Positions 41,839 through 51,948 of a stretch of 64,000 nucleotides of DNA are shown here, one piece after another. Source of the stretch: Paramoeba atlantica (lineage: Eukaryota; Discosea); NCBI GenBank assembly GCA_977017575.1, contig CDRNVI010000004.1, forward strand, positions 124,001 through 188,000, written 5' to 3'. The stretch's first letter is position 1. Each line of letters begins with the position of its first letter. The notes under the pieces were generated by a model. The model was not told the origin of the DNA. It made no database searches and worked only from the letters and a program-made list of their open reading frames with translations. The translations under genes and the position numbers were made by a program.

Positions 41839-42427
41839 AAAGGGGGGCTCGTTTATTGTTAACATTCGATTATTGTTAACAATGAATTAATTTCGGTTTA
41901 ATTAGTATACATTAGTATAGTTTCATGTTGTATGTTAGCATATAGTTTAATTAATTTCGGTTTTTTCGTGTGGCTTTTGAATTTTTTTGTTCCCTATGGT
42001 CATGTTTTATAGCATTCACGATAAGGAAAATGATGCGCTTAACGATATGCGAAACTATGTTATTGAAACAACAGACTTTCAGTCGCCCGACGATGGCATC
42101 CTCCAGAGATAAAACGTTGAGAAGGCAAGTAAACGGTACCTCACCCGACATCGCACTTCGATTCGCATAACTCAGTTTTGATGAAACTGTATGGCAATTG
42201 AAAACTGCGCAGTTCCCTAAAGAGGTGTCATTGGAGAGTCGTTATTAGCTCTGGCGATTGCCAGTGACCTTCAGCGACCTCCAGAGAGTGCCCAAATACT
42301 CCTCATTGTTAACAAGATTCGAACTTTCATTGCAACTCGTATAATGTTAACATTGGGGGATAAAAGTTCGATTATTGTTCGCAAAAAATGCTCGAAAAAA
42401 TTGTTAACAATAAACGAGCCCCCCTTT
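41839..42427. mobile_element. 589-bp MITE with G/C-run TIRs
   Basis: The 25-bp perfect TIRs start AAAGGGGGGCTCGTTTATTG and finish with GTTAAC. Further GTTAAC-containing inverted words occur at both subterminal ends (near 41870 and 42350). No coding capacity. Target duplication unclear. Confidence 0.8.
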
Positions 42428-42477
42428 TAAGTGTTTCTACGGTGTTTTTATACAATCAAACCAACTCCAATTGTTTT

Positions 42478-42870
42478 ATGCCACGCAAGAAGGGCGAAGA
42501 AAGGCCTTCCGAGTCGCGCAGTTTGGTTACCCACTACTTGTCATCATCAGGCCAACTATCTCAACGAGAAATTTGTCGACGGAACGAACGAGTGAGGGCG
42601 TACGTTGAATCTCATGGTGAAAAGCATGTGCTCTCTCTTCAATCTTTATTGTCTGAATTCGTACTCCGAGCTAACGCTTTATGTTGGCATGTTCTGTTTT
42701 CTCAAATAGAAATTGAAGAATATGTTGCAAGAAAAGAAATTTTACGTATCGAAGTTACCGAAATGTGTTTTTGCACTCGCAATGTACTGCTTCTCTTATT
42801 TTCAGTGGGAGTGAGAATGAGCATTCACCAGAATCTTCGGACATTCCCTAGAGTTCATCAAGTACTTTGA
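42478..42870 (+). CDS. Hypothetical protein, 130 codons
   Basis: The ATG frame immediately right of a MITE begins MPRKKGEERPSESRS, has a possible HTH-like segment (SGQLSQREICRRNERVRAYV) and ends in hydrophobic residues. I recognise no family. It could be the N-terminus of a broken transposase or a chance frame. Confidence 0.25.
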   Translation: MPRKKGEERPSESRSLVTHYLSSSGQLSQREICRRNERVRAYVESHGEKHVLSLQSLLSEFVLRANALCWHVLFSQIEIEEYVARKEILRIEVTEMCFCTRNVLLLLFSVGVRMSIHQNLRTFPRVHQVL

Positions 42871-43170
42871 GTTCATTTGGGCGAACATCCTATTGAGGCA
42901 TGGCTGCTCATAATTTATATAAATACTTTTATAAGTAAATCCATCTCGGTACCAAACACTTATAAAGCTTTATATACTATAAATATAAATCGTCGAAACA
43001 CTTATAGTTTATATTTAAACCCCTGGCCAAAATAAGGCACCCCCCTCTAAAAATTCGATGCTTTGTTTGTTTGAGCTAATTTCAATGGCATTTTGCAGAT
43101 CTCAGTTCGGGATTTATGTCCTTCCACACTTGGTCACTAGTCCTATAGCTATTTATAAAGTGGAAACTAT

Positions 43171-44010
43171 TTACCACTTTTTTACCTTTTCGCCACCTAG
43201 TTTGACGCAGGCCTTCAGTCTACGATCGAAACTTAAGATGGTATCATTTATCATCTCAGTCGGTAAAGAACTCCATGTGTTTAGAATACACCTTTGCAGT
43301 TCGGAAACTGTAGATGGTAGCTTTTCATTTACGTCTTGTTGTACCATTGACCATATGTTTTCAATGGGAAAAAGATCGGGAGAATTTGGGGGCCAATTTT
43401 TTAGTAGATTAATTTTTCGTTTGTTCAGGTAATTTATGGTGGCCTTGGCCGTATGAGCGGTGGCACCATCTTGCTGAAATATTCTTTTGCGGGGGAAATA
43501 AACGTGTTTTAGTGTGTCTATGTATGTTTCGTGGGTAATAGAGGTCCTGCTGGATAAAATTTTTAAGCATCTCCAGTTAATTCCTATAGCACCCCACACC
43601 TGACACTTAGGCGCCCAGCGCACCTTTAGTCTCTTTGCAGGGGTCTCTCCTTTTTTTACTCACATTTTCATTCGATTATCGTTTGTATCAAACACCTTCT
43701 CATCTGAGAATATCAATTTCGATGTGTCCTCTTTGTAATTTAAAGAAAACTGTACGCGTTTTTCTTTTTGTACAGCGGTGAGCCCTTGTGAAATTGGGCG
43801 TGGCCTATATTGATGCCGTGCTTGCCTCAAATCTCGACGAACAGTTCGAGGGCTTGCAGTAACACCCTTTCTGCACAAAACAACAGAAATACGCTTTGAA
43901 CTGTTGTACTTTGGCACCCCTGCCGCATCTTTCTTAGAAATAATGGTTTCAATCCTTTTTTTACGAGACTTTATTTTTTTTTCTGTGGGAATTTCTTTAG
44001 GCTTTTTTTC
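43171..44010 (-). pseudogene. Tc1-type transposase with one in-frame UGA
   Basis: The minus-strand frame can be followed from about 44010. After basic and HTH segments (CRKGVTASPRTVRRDLRQA), ending in KLIFSDEKVFDTND with the first catalytic Asp, a single TGA (43660-43662) interrupts. The same frame resumes with RWAPKCQVWGAIG, FQQDGATAHT (second Asp) and PPNSPDLFPIENIWSMV (third residue, Glu). All three catalytic positions are therefore present, and only the UGA stands in the way. No ATG is evident in the frame. TIRs were not identified with confidence. Confidence 0.75.
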
Positions 44011-44104
44011 GTCTCAATTTGGGACGTACACAGTATACGCTAGTAAAATTCTAGCGTTCCACACATACCTTCATAGGCAATGCCGCGTTTCATACTTCTC
44101 CCCC

Positions 44105-44225
44105 CTTATTAAGGGGAAGAAAGAGGAAGAAAGAGGAAGAAAGAGACCTTAAAAGGGTCTTAACAAAGAGGAAGAAAACAAAAGAAAGGGTCTTAACAAA
44201 AGAAAGGGTCTTAACAAAAGAACGT
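44105..44225 (+). repeat. Purine-rich microsatellite-like tract
   Basis: GAAGAAAGAGGAAGAAAGAG units are followed by several AAAGGGTCTTAACAAAAG units. It precedes an RLE-domain ORF and follows the word CAATGCCGCG(T/A)TTCATACTT, which recurs at 48357 before another LINE fragment. Confidence 0.6.
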
Positions 44226-44262
44226 AAGATACATACCATCTCATCTTTTCAAACTTGCTGTC

Positions 44263-44958
44263 ATGCCCAGACTGAATGCTCATCATCCGGACCTTCCCAC
44301 GAGCCTTCTCTGCCCCGGATGTGGTATGGTACTAAATAATCGCGACGCTCTTATTCATATCCCAGGCTGCGCCCAATGTTCTGGATTTAATACCACAGTT
44401 AAACACAACTCGCTCGTAACATTCCTACAACGTCTCTGCCACAAAGCAGGTTTACCCTGCGAAAAGGAGCCCAGAGCCTTCTCGTCTTGGAAATGTATGA
44501 CATGTGGGATTAACATCAATCCAGAAAATCGGATAATGCACCTGAAAATATGTGCAGGGCGGCGTCTATGCCGGTCCGGTCCGGACCTGGTTGTCTACTG
44601 GAATAATGGCGAAGTTTTTGATGACCTTACGGTCATACACGAACTCTCATCCAGTAATCGTTCCAAAAAGTGCTCCCAACTTATGAACGAAGCGATCAAA
44701 AAGAAAAGCAACGCATACGTTAAAACCGAAGTGATAAGGGAAGAAAGCTTCGAGTGTCTACCTGTGCTGTCAGGAGGCGGCCTTCACCGTAACACCCAAA
44801 GACTGATTCAAACCCTTGCCGACGCAGCAGGACTTGACCGCCAAATCGTGGAACTCGATTTTAAATTGTTGGTGCAGGAGTTGAACGGAATCGAAGTGTA
44901 TTCTCAACTCCGCAAATACTTGGATGGAGATCGTGACACGCTAGAATTTAGTCTATAA
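44263..44958 (+). CDS. Stand-alone RLE-domain ORF of a LINE
   Basis: An intact 231-codon ATG frame contains only the C-terminal region of an RLE LINE. First comes a zinc finger CPGCGMVLNNRDALIHIPGC, then a second Cys/His pair (CMTCG then H-x4-C). The endonuclease core is GPDLVVYWNNGEVFDDLTVI, followed by a helical tail. Homologous tails occur at 48590-49080 and 53530-55246. The RT that should precede it is absent. Because the frame is undamaged, it could be a recent 5'-truncated insertion or a retained nuclease-like protein; I favour the former. Confidence 0.8.
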   Translation: MPRLNAHHPDLPTSLLCPGCGMVLNNRDALIHIPGCAQCSGFNTTVKHNSLVTFLQRLCHKAGLPCEKEPRAFSSWKCMTCGININPENRIMHLKICAGRRLCRSGPDLVVYWNNGEVFDDLTVIHELSSSNRSKKCSQLMNEAIKKKSNAYVKTEVIREESFECLPVLSGGGLHRNTQRLIQTLADAAGLDRQIVELDFKLLVQELNGIEVYSQLRKYLDGDRDTLEFSL

Positions 44959-45030
44959 TAGATACACAGTGTACTTATTACACTTAACTTCCGTTCAATA
45001 AAAGGAATATAAAATAAAATATAAATTAAT

Positions 45031-48000
45031 TTGGAGGTAGTTTCTCTCACACAAGAGAGAAGGGGGGGAGGGGCATCTTCATATGTGGCCAACAGTGAAA
45101 TTACCCGCGATGACATCGCGAAAGCTAATAAAAAAAACCCGGCACGTGCTCCTAGAAAGTTGCGCAATTGGGAGAACCAGCAGACAAGCACAGAAGAGGA
45201 ACTTTTCGCCAGCGTCCTTCCGATTGATCACTCTGAATTCATAACAGAGCTAAACACCTGCAAAGACATTCCGAACAGTTGTCGACAGGAGTGAGCAAAA
45301 GTCTTCAGTGAGTGTCTTTCGTCCGCTGTCCGAGAAAATACTTTAGATGCATGGACTCTCCTTGCCATGCTACCAAAGTGTGTACTGCCGGCCCCTCATC
45401 GTGGGGGGAACAAAGCAAAAATGTCTTACGATTCACACGTTCAGAAGTGTCTCGCTAGGTGGTCGCGGAAAGAATTTTTCCCTCTTTGGAAAGAAACGAT
45501 ATCGAGTGTACAGCGCAAGAAACGTATGACACAAGCGCAGAGTCCCGAAGACGAAGGGAAAAAAGCAGCTCTACGAGAAGAAAGGCTTGTCCGCGACGGG
45601 GAACTCTCTAGGGCTATGACCGCGCTGACTTCCGCTCCATTAGCCCCGGATGACGATACCTATGTTAAGCTTCAAGTGAAGCATCCGGCCCGACGTTCCG
45701 CACCGACCATATCCCTCAATTCAAAACCAGAATTAGACTTAAATCCGCTTAAAGCAACGGAAGAAGAAGTAGCGGAGGCGCTCTTAACTTTTCATCGAGG
45801 GTCATCGAGTGGTGCTTTTGGCCTCCGTCCAGAGCACGTCCAAGTAGCTCTCCAGTACCACCATGACGCCCATACGGACCCATTAGACACGTTGACGAAA
45901 TTTACGAATCATATGCTTGCGGGGAACATGCCGCTTGAGGTTCAATGCTACTTCGTCGGGGGCCGTTTATGCGCTTTAAAGAAAGGTGATCAAGACGTAC
46001 GCCCAATAGCCGCAGGAGAGACGCTCCGTCGCCTGGTGAGTAAAGTCGCCTGCCTCTCCGCCAAAGCAAGAGCTCGTAAGCTTTTCAAGGGACACCAATA
46101 CGGGGTAGCTACGCCAGCGGGGGCCGAGCGCGTTATTCATCTATGCAGACAGACTTTCGCTTCTCACGTGGACGACGACGACTTTGTTTTATGTAAAATA
46201 GACCTTAAAAACGCATTCAACCACGTGTCCCGCAACTGGATCATCGCATTGACTCGCGAACATTTTCCCGCCCTCAGCCACTACGTAGATTGGTGCTACT
46301 CTTCGGAGAGCTCACTTAGTTTCGGCACACGCACCATTTCGTCTTCTGAAGGAGTGCAACAAGGCGATCCTCTAGGTCCCCTTCTTTTCTCTCTGGTTTT
46401 GAGAGAAGCTGCGGCTGAAATCCGCACAGTAGCTCCAAAGCTCGATTTAAACCTTTGGTATCTGGATGACGGTGTACTGGCTGGATCATCGTGTGATGTG
46501 CGACACGCATTTGACATATTGGAAATGAAGGGCCCGCAATGGGGTTTACGCCTCAACGCAGCGAAATGTGAACTCGTCACTCACCCCTCATCATCCCATC
46601 GCTCCCTCGTTTTCCCTGACCTCCCCGCTATGAATAAGAATGCGGTGGGTAATTTCCATCTTTTAGGTAGTCCGTCGGGATCAGATGAGTTCTGCCATCA
46701 ATTCCTTCTCAACAACGCCCTCGAAATGGCAGAAGACTCGCTGATGGCCATAACTGCACTCGAAGATCCTCAAGTAGCTCTTTGCCTCATCCGGCAGTGC
46801 ATCGGCTTTTGTCAAATGGTTTACTCACTCCGCACCATCCCCACATCGGAGCTACGGGATCTCTGTCGGCGCCTAGACGACACTGTCCAGACCACCGTTG
46901 AAAACTTCTTCCGTCCACTGAACGATGCTGCACGACGACAGACGCAACGAGACAAACGTTTCGGTGGGTTGGGGCTTCGTTCGGCAGAAGAACATGCCGC
47001 CTCAGCATATGTTTCCTCAGTTGCCTTTGCATCAGATAGAGACGGTTGGGATCCCACTGAGGCACAAGGGTTTGAGGAGGCCGTACAGGACGTTAACACG
47101 CGGGTGGGGAAGAGTATAGTTGACGGCGAAACAGGTAGAATACCCAGTGTTTCGGCACTATCAGAACGTCCCTCCTTTCGCACCTCTGGAGCGCAAGAAT
47201 CGGGTAACGAACTTGTAGTTCCACGACAGCGAGACCTCAGCCACGCCATTTCTTCCCACGAGTTTGAGAAAGCACTTACCAACGCTGACGCAATAACAAG
47301 AGCCCGCTGGATTTCTGAAACGGGCGAAGGGGCATCCGAATGGGCATTCACTCTACCTTCCAAGAAAAATGGCCTAGCGTGCACACCAACGGAGTTTCGA
47401 ATGCTGGTGCGTTGGTGGCTTGGGGAAAACATATACCCAGGTCCCCGACCCTGCCCCATGGAGAAATGCACGCAGCCGCTAGGTCCAGAGGGGGACCACG
47501 CGCTGTCGTGTAAAAGCGGGCACGGTATTACCTCTCGCCATAACGCATTAGCGTCCCAATTTGCGGCCGAATGCACGAAAGCCGGGCTTGCGCCCAAGCG
47601 AGAGGTGAGCCTCGGGAATAAGGGTCCAGGGGGCACTCTCACTAGGCCAGGGGATGTCTTCATTACAAATAGCGGCCTAGGTCGGGCTCTTGTACTCGAC
47701 TTTGCCGTCACCCATGTCCAGCAACAAAAATATACGGACACAGTCCGTGACGCTAACTGGGTGACGGCGGGGTCGTTTGCGGAGCAATACGCGACAACCA
47801 ATAAGGTGAAACAACGAGAGGAGGCGGAAGCGGCGCGCTTCAAATTTGCCGCGATGGTCGTAGAATCCTACGGCTCGTGGTGCCCCAGCGCTATGGCAGT
47901 TCTCCGGAAGGTTGCCGTGGATAGGGCGGCCAACGCAGGAAATAACCTATCAAAAGGAGAGGCCCTTCATCAACTGCTCATATCACTGAATGTGACACTC

Positions 48001-48087
48001 ATGAGATCACAAGCTCGCATGCTTGTCGTGCGACTTCCCGCAGAGGGCTCCGATACAGCTCTCCTTGGCTACGGAAAAGAAGAATAG
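45031..48087 (+). CDS. RLE LINE RT-endonuclease ORF with an in-frame UGA
   Basis: From 45367 there are 906 uninterrupted codons. The same frame is open upstream to 45031 except for one TGA at 45292-45294, and the reading across it makes sense (CRQE, stop, AKVFSECLSSAVREN, then LLAMLPKCVLP). RT motifs include KIDLKNAFNHVSRNW, GVQQGDPLGPLLFSL and the catalytic WYLDDG. The tail has a zinc motif (CPMEKC then H-x3-SC) and the RLE core PGDVFI followed by LVLDFAVTHV. It belongs to the same broad RLE group as 6113-7714. The upstream end of the element is not visible. A fragment repeating its KYTDTVRDA region follows at 48410. Confidence 0.85.
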
Positions 48088-48409
48088 CTAATCAAAGAAT
48101 CACCGCGTATTGATTTTAGTTCGATTTTCCATGGGGACAAGGGGGGTGGATGCGGGTTAGGTAAAAATGGCGCGGCCTGTGCTGAACTTTGCTCATTTAC
48201 TCGCCTTGGGTTTAGCCTGGATTTAGGGGAGTTAAAATTGTTTGCTAGTTTTCGGGTGGGCAAAAAAAAATATTGCCAATTTGATTGCTTGTTTTCAACT
48301 CGTATACCCCCCCCAATGGACCTACTTGGTTCGTCTGCTGGGTCAAAATATAGAGGCAATGCCGCGATTCATACTTCTCCCCCCTTATTAATTGCAAAAA
48401 AAAGAAAAC
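48088..48409. other. Spacer between two LINE fragments
   Basis: Non-coding; includes the word CAATGCCGCG(A)TTCATACTT at about 48357, matching 44083. Confidence 0.4.
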
Positions 48410-49080
48410 AAAAATATATACGGACACAGTCCGTGACGCTATCGTCGGATACAAGCTGAGTTTGAAAGGCAAACCGTCGCACAGACAATTTCCAGTAATC
48501 CGGTTGAAGTGGAACTACGAGAGCTACAGTCGGTTGAATCTGTCCCACAGAAATCGAATAACATCTGCACGGACCGAGTGCTGGATAAACGAAATGCGGT
48601 AGAACTTTACTCTTCGTACACTGCACAAAATGTAAGTGCACGATTTCCGCAGAAGTCGCCGAGCAACATCCTTGCAAAGCCCGCCGCATTCGCTCCGGCC
48701 CAGATCTTGCCATCATGTGGCCTCACATCGGTGAGGTGCTCTATGATTTTACAGTGGTCCACACGTGCTGTACTAGCTATGCGAAACAAACCAGCTCTGC
48801 CCTCATGCAACAGGTCGCCGACAGAAAGTACAAGAAATATGTGGTTGAGAAAGGCGTCGCCAGCGATTCATTCAAATGTCTAGCCGCAACAGATTGCGGA
48901 CTGCTACATGTTGATACAAAGGCCCTATTAAAGGCTCTCTCACAAAGAGCGAAGCTGAACTATGATAACGTGCGCAATGCGTTCCAACTCGAGATTGAGA
49001 AGATGTCAGCTTATACGATAGTATCTCAACTCAGAGACTACATCCCGGCAGAGAAATGGATGGGAGGACTTCGGTTGTAA
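48410..49080 (+). pseudogene. RLE LINE 3' fragment, broken
   Basis: The left 30 bp repeat the KYTDTVRDA-coding word of the preceding LINE. From about 48618 one frame carries HCTKCKCTIS (zinc motif), RSGPDLAIMWPHIGEV and LYDFTVVHT (RLE core). A tail ending RDYIPAEKWMGGLRL follows, homologous to 44263-44958. No start codon or RT is present. Confidence 0.7.
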
Positions 49081-49114
49081 GGAGTCAGCGGACACGTCTA
49101 CATGTATCTTGAAT

Positions 49115-49144
49115 ATTTATTTATTTAGTTAGTTAGTTAGTTAG

Positions 49145-49195
<51 letters not shown>

Positions 49196-49196
49196 T
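49115..49196 (+). repeat. TTAG/TTTA microsatellite
   Basis: About five TTAG units are followed by about thirteen TTTA units, 35 bp after the stop of the RLE fragment. Some RLE LINEs end in simple repeats, so this may be the LINE tail. Confidence 0.85.
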
Positions 49197-49438
49197 GAGA
49201 AGCGAACCCATGTCACAAGCGAAAAGCATTTCTAGAATGCTTACTGTGACCCCCTCCTTTATTATGGACACTTTTTCAGCTTTTGTCCATAATAAAGGGG
49301 GGGGGATGAAAAGGGTGTGGAAAAAAAATTGGCGCCGCGAAGCGGCGCCATGTCTTCTCATAATACGGCCAAAAATATCCAAACTGTAAAATGCATGGCC
49401 ACGAGCGCGGGCAAGGATCCTTGCATAATTCTCGAATT

Positions 49439-49697
49439 GTAACACCAGGGGCAGACGACCTCGCGCCTGCCGACCCGTTGCCCATCCATGCTTTAAATCA
49501 GTTGTGTACAGTCGTTAGAAAAAAATTGATGATTGCGACAGGCGAACGACCAGTGGTAAGTGCGTGTGGTTTTTCGTCGGAAAGACGAGCCTAACGAGCC
49601 CACGCAGATGGTGGAGGGAACGATTCGGAAACAAGGGTTGGAGCTGTGGGGGATGTGGTCTGACGAGCCGGATAAGAAGTTTAACGAGTTAAACTAA
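49439..49697 (+). pseudogene. Gag N-terminal fragment of a YR retroelement
   Basis: In two frames the sequence matches the Gag at 59176-60099. LNQLCTVVRKKLMIATGERP parallels MRAICTRIREFLMLMPGESP. After a frame change, RKDEPNEPTQMVEGTIRKQG then LELWGMW parallels WKRKDSPNSEIRKTTAKVRK then EGLDLWALW. It is a decayed relative, not a copy of that exact element. Confidence 0.65.
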
Positions 49698-49713
49698 CTA
49701 ACGCAAGGGGGCC

Positions 49714-50103
49714 ATGATTTCTTTCATTCTTGGACAAGATAAGTTTCCACGACAGCTATCGCTTAGCACGGCCATTTTTGCATGCCTCTACTACGCATAT
49801 CATTTCATTCTTGTTTATATCAAAGGGTGCGTGATGTACGTGTACGATAGCTTTGTCGGATATGCATCTGAGTCATATCATGACAACATCATAAAATTTA
49901 AAGAGCGTGTGAGCAAGCATTTCAACGTGCCCCCCGAAGCTTATGAGATAAGAAAAGTAGCATGTCCACAGCAAAGTCCCGGCGAAAACACTTGTGCTAT
50001 ACATGTAGTAAACAACATGTATCGTGTTTTGTTTAAGGTATCAGACAAGGATGTTCTATTTCGTTGGAATCTTAACAAGCAATGGGTTCCTCCTGATTTC
50101 TGA
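49714..50103 (+). CDS. ULP1 (C48)-type cysteine protease domain
   Basis: A 129-codon frame with the hallmarks of SUMO-protease-like enzymes. A His is in YAYHFILVYIKG (the HW-type position), followed by MYVYDSF with the catalytic Asp, then CPQQSPGENTCAIHVVNN, carrying the Gln and the nucleophilic Cys. Order and spacing fit the C48 fold's second half. The frame starts at an ATG but lacks the N-terminal part of the domain, so it is probably a fragment. ULP1 modules are known in some NeSL/Utopia LINEs and in Kaonashi-type MULEs. Here it lies inside a TIR element and upstream of an RLE LINE, and either could be its source. Confidence 0.65.
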   Translation: MISFILGQDKFPRQLSLSTAIFACLYYAYHFILVYIKGCVMYVYDSFVGYASESYHDNIIKFKERVSKHFNVPPEAYEIRKVACPQQSPGENTCAIHVVNNMYRVLFKVSDKDVLFRWNLNKQWVPPDF

Positions 50104-50111
50104 AAAGAATA

Positions 50112-50618
50112 CAGGGGGGGTCCACCAAAACTGACTAGCTTCGCATTTTAGCCTCGTGAGGCCGTTTGAACTAATTTTTGTTGCAAACGAGAGATCTCGT
50201 TCTGAATATCGTGGCTACACTATTTAGAACCCGTTTATATAAGTCTGATATTTTACGCTTCGAAAATACTGAAATTTGAGACGATTTATTTTACAAAAAA
50301 GCACAAAAAATAGTAGAAAAGTTGGTTTTCTCTTCTTTTTTCTTCGTTATGGGCAAACGGCTTAGATTAAACCGTCGCCAATTGTCTCCAGAGCAGTTTT
50401 CGTATTCCGTACGAGCCCTGTCTATCGGTACAAGGCACGTTTTGATGAGTCAGGTGACGTGGCACGTACGAGCTACTCGCGCGATACCACTTGTTGGCGG
50501 AGTGTCACGAGGCGTATGTGAACAGATTACAGAGTCTTCCCACACGCCTCGCTACCCTAGGTGGGAATACTGGATATTAAGACTTAGTTTCTACGGCGTA
50601 AGGCCAAAAATTACTAAA
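50112..50618 (+). mobile_element. Internally deleted copy of the Tc1/mariner element
   Basis: The left TIR is after TA (50110-50111), followed by MGKRLRLNRRQLSPEQ and HTH remnants, then directly by the C-terminal coding end (VGTLPTRLATL-like) and 3' flank. Compared with 29921-31131 it lacks the DDE core and the right TIR. It is about 90 percent similar over the shared part by eye. Confidence 0.8.
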
Positions 50619-51034
50619 CCGGGGTTTATTAAGCTCAGTTCGTCCCCTTTTCTCCTTTGTGTGATTTGAAAGCTGACGAAATTAGCTAGCTACAGATACT
50701 CTAAAAAAGAGAAAAAAAAACGAAAAAGTGGGGAAAAAATTTGGCGCCGCTCCGCGGCGCCCGGTCGGATTTGTCCATAATAAAGGGGGGGGATACCCCC
50801 TGTCCATATTAAAGGGGGGGGTGACAGTAAATCATAATTCGATGCTCCTTCTTTCCTATCTCCTCCTTTGACACCCTATATTTCCCCTCTTCCTCATTCA
50901 TTGAATTCATTCCGTTGCTTGTTTCAGGATGTAGAATCCAGTTGCTAAAGAACCACTTATTAAGACCAAAAAAAACAAAATGCGTATTTAATTTAGTTCA
51001 ATACACATGAATATTTCAGCACGTAAACCATAAT

Positions 51035-51948
51035 ATTTTATTACGGTAGAAAGTCTCACACCTCCGGCAGAAGGGAGGTCGGCTGACAAACTCCTCCCGC
51101 AGCCGTTGTCACCTCCCGAAGCCGTGGACGCGATTGAATATATCGAGAACGGTGATCCTTTCCATGACTGCGAGGCGCCGCCTGAGATTGACCTCCATCA
51201 AATTTGCGCTGCGACATCTGCACTGCAGGCCGTAAATCCGCATGTCCAATTTCCTCACACACACGATGAGTTAGTCAACATTGTTGCGCATGCAAAGCGA
51301 GGTAACATTTGTACGATAGCCTGGACTTTCGACTGTCAGGATACGCTGAACATATCCCGGGGAGAAGTTATTTCGACCAATCGAAGAGGTGGTAAGATGA
51401 AGCTTTCCTTGGATTATGTGGGTATTCAGGGACATAAAATGAACGAAAAATTCAAAGGATTTCTTCCACCGCAACCGAATATGCGTGTCTACATGGTTTA
51501 CTGGGAACAACCGCATACATCCAGCACAGCTCCATCAATACAAGCTCCCGTTCAACAGACCGCTACACGACACACAGATGAAGACCTCGACTTTGCCCCC
51601 ATGCCTACACTTCGAACGATCGATCCCGAATTTGCCGCATGCGCAATCGCCATTTACAGAGACATCATCAGACACTATGCTGACGTATCACACGATGAGC
51701 GAAATGACATATGGAACAGAGTGTTGTCGGCAATGAAGCACTCGCTTGCCACCGTGCGGACAATGTCGACGCGGAAAAGACACACGCGACTTACACCAGA
51801 AAGCAACACTCCACAAACATCTGAAGTAGAGGAACAAAGAGTAAATGCTCGAGCCATAAAAAAAAGCCACGCGGCTAGTCATCGAAGGATGCGTATCCAA
51901 GGCAGCAAAAGTCTTGGACCAAAAGGTTCAAAAGCACACGCTAAATGA
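51035..51948 (+). CDS. RLE LINE ORF, N-terminal part
   Basis: The open frame has no obvious ATG near its start (upstream TAA about 51030). It encodes about 280 residues without recognised domains until the end. The last 30 codons overlap the RT frame. Shifting frame in the A8 run at 51858-51865 joins it to KATRLVIEGCVSKAAKVLDQ, a typical pre-RT segment ending in LRDLHPQDW. This ORF and the next are therefore one protein split by a single extra A. It may lie in the same element as the ULP1 domain upstream, though a mariner copy and a TIR end intervene. Confidence 0.65.

Larger units (their letters stand above)
49244..50827. mobile_element. TA-flanked TIR element holding ULP1 and Gag fragments
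   Basis: TA flanks lie at 49242-49243 and 50828-50829. The left end is CTGTGACCCCCTCCTTTATT and the right end the inverse of CTGTCACCCCCCCCTTTAAT; both then continue to TATGGACA. Extra right-type ends occur at 49306 and 50794. GC hairpins stand inside each end (49331-49349 and 50743-50761). The interior holds a YR-retroelement Gag scrap, a ULP1-type protease frame and a nested mariner copy. It could be one composite element or chance nesting of several short ones. Confidence 0.5.

Noticed and set aside
46821-47843. 340-codon minus-strand ORF
   Set aside because: Antisense shadow of the RLE LINE polyprotein at 45031-48087, with no family features.
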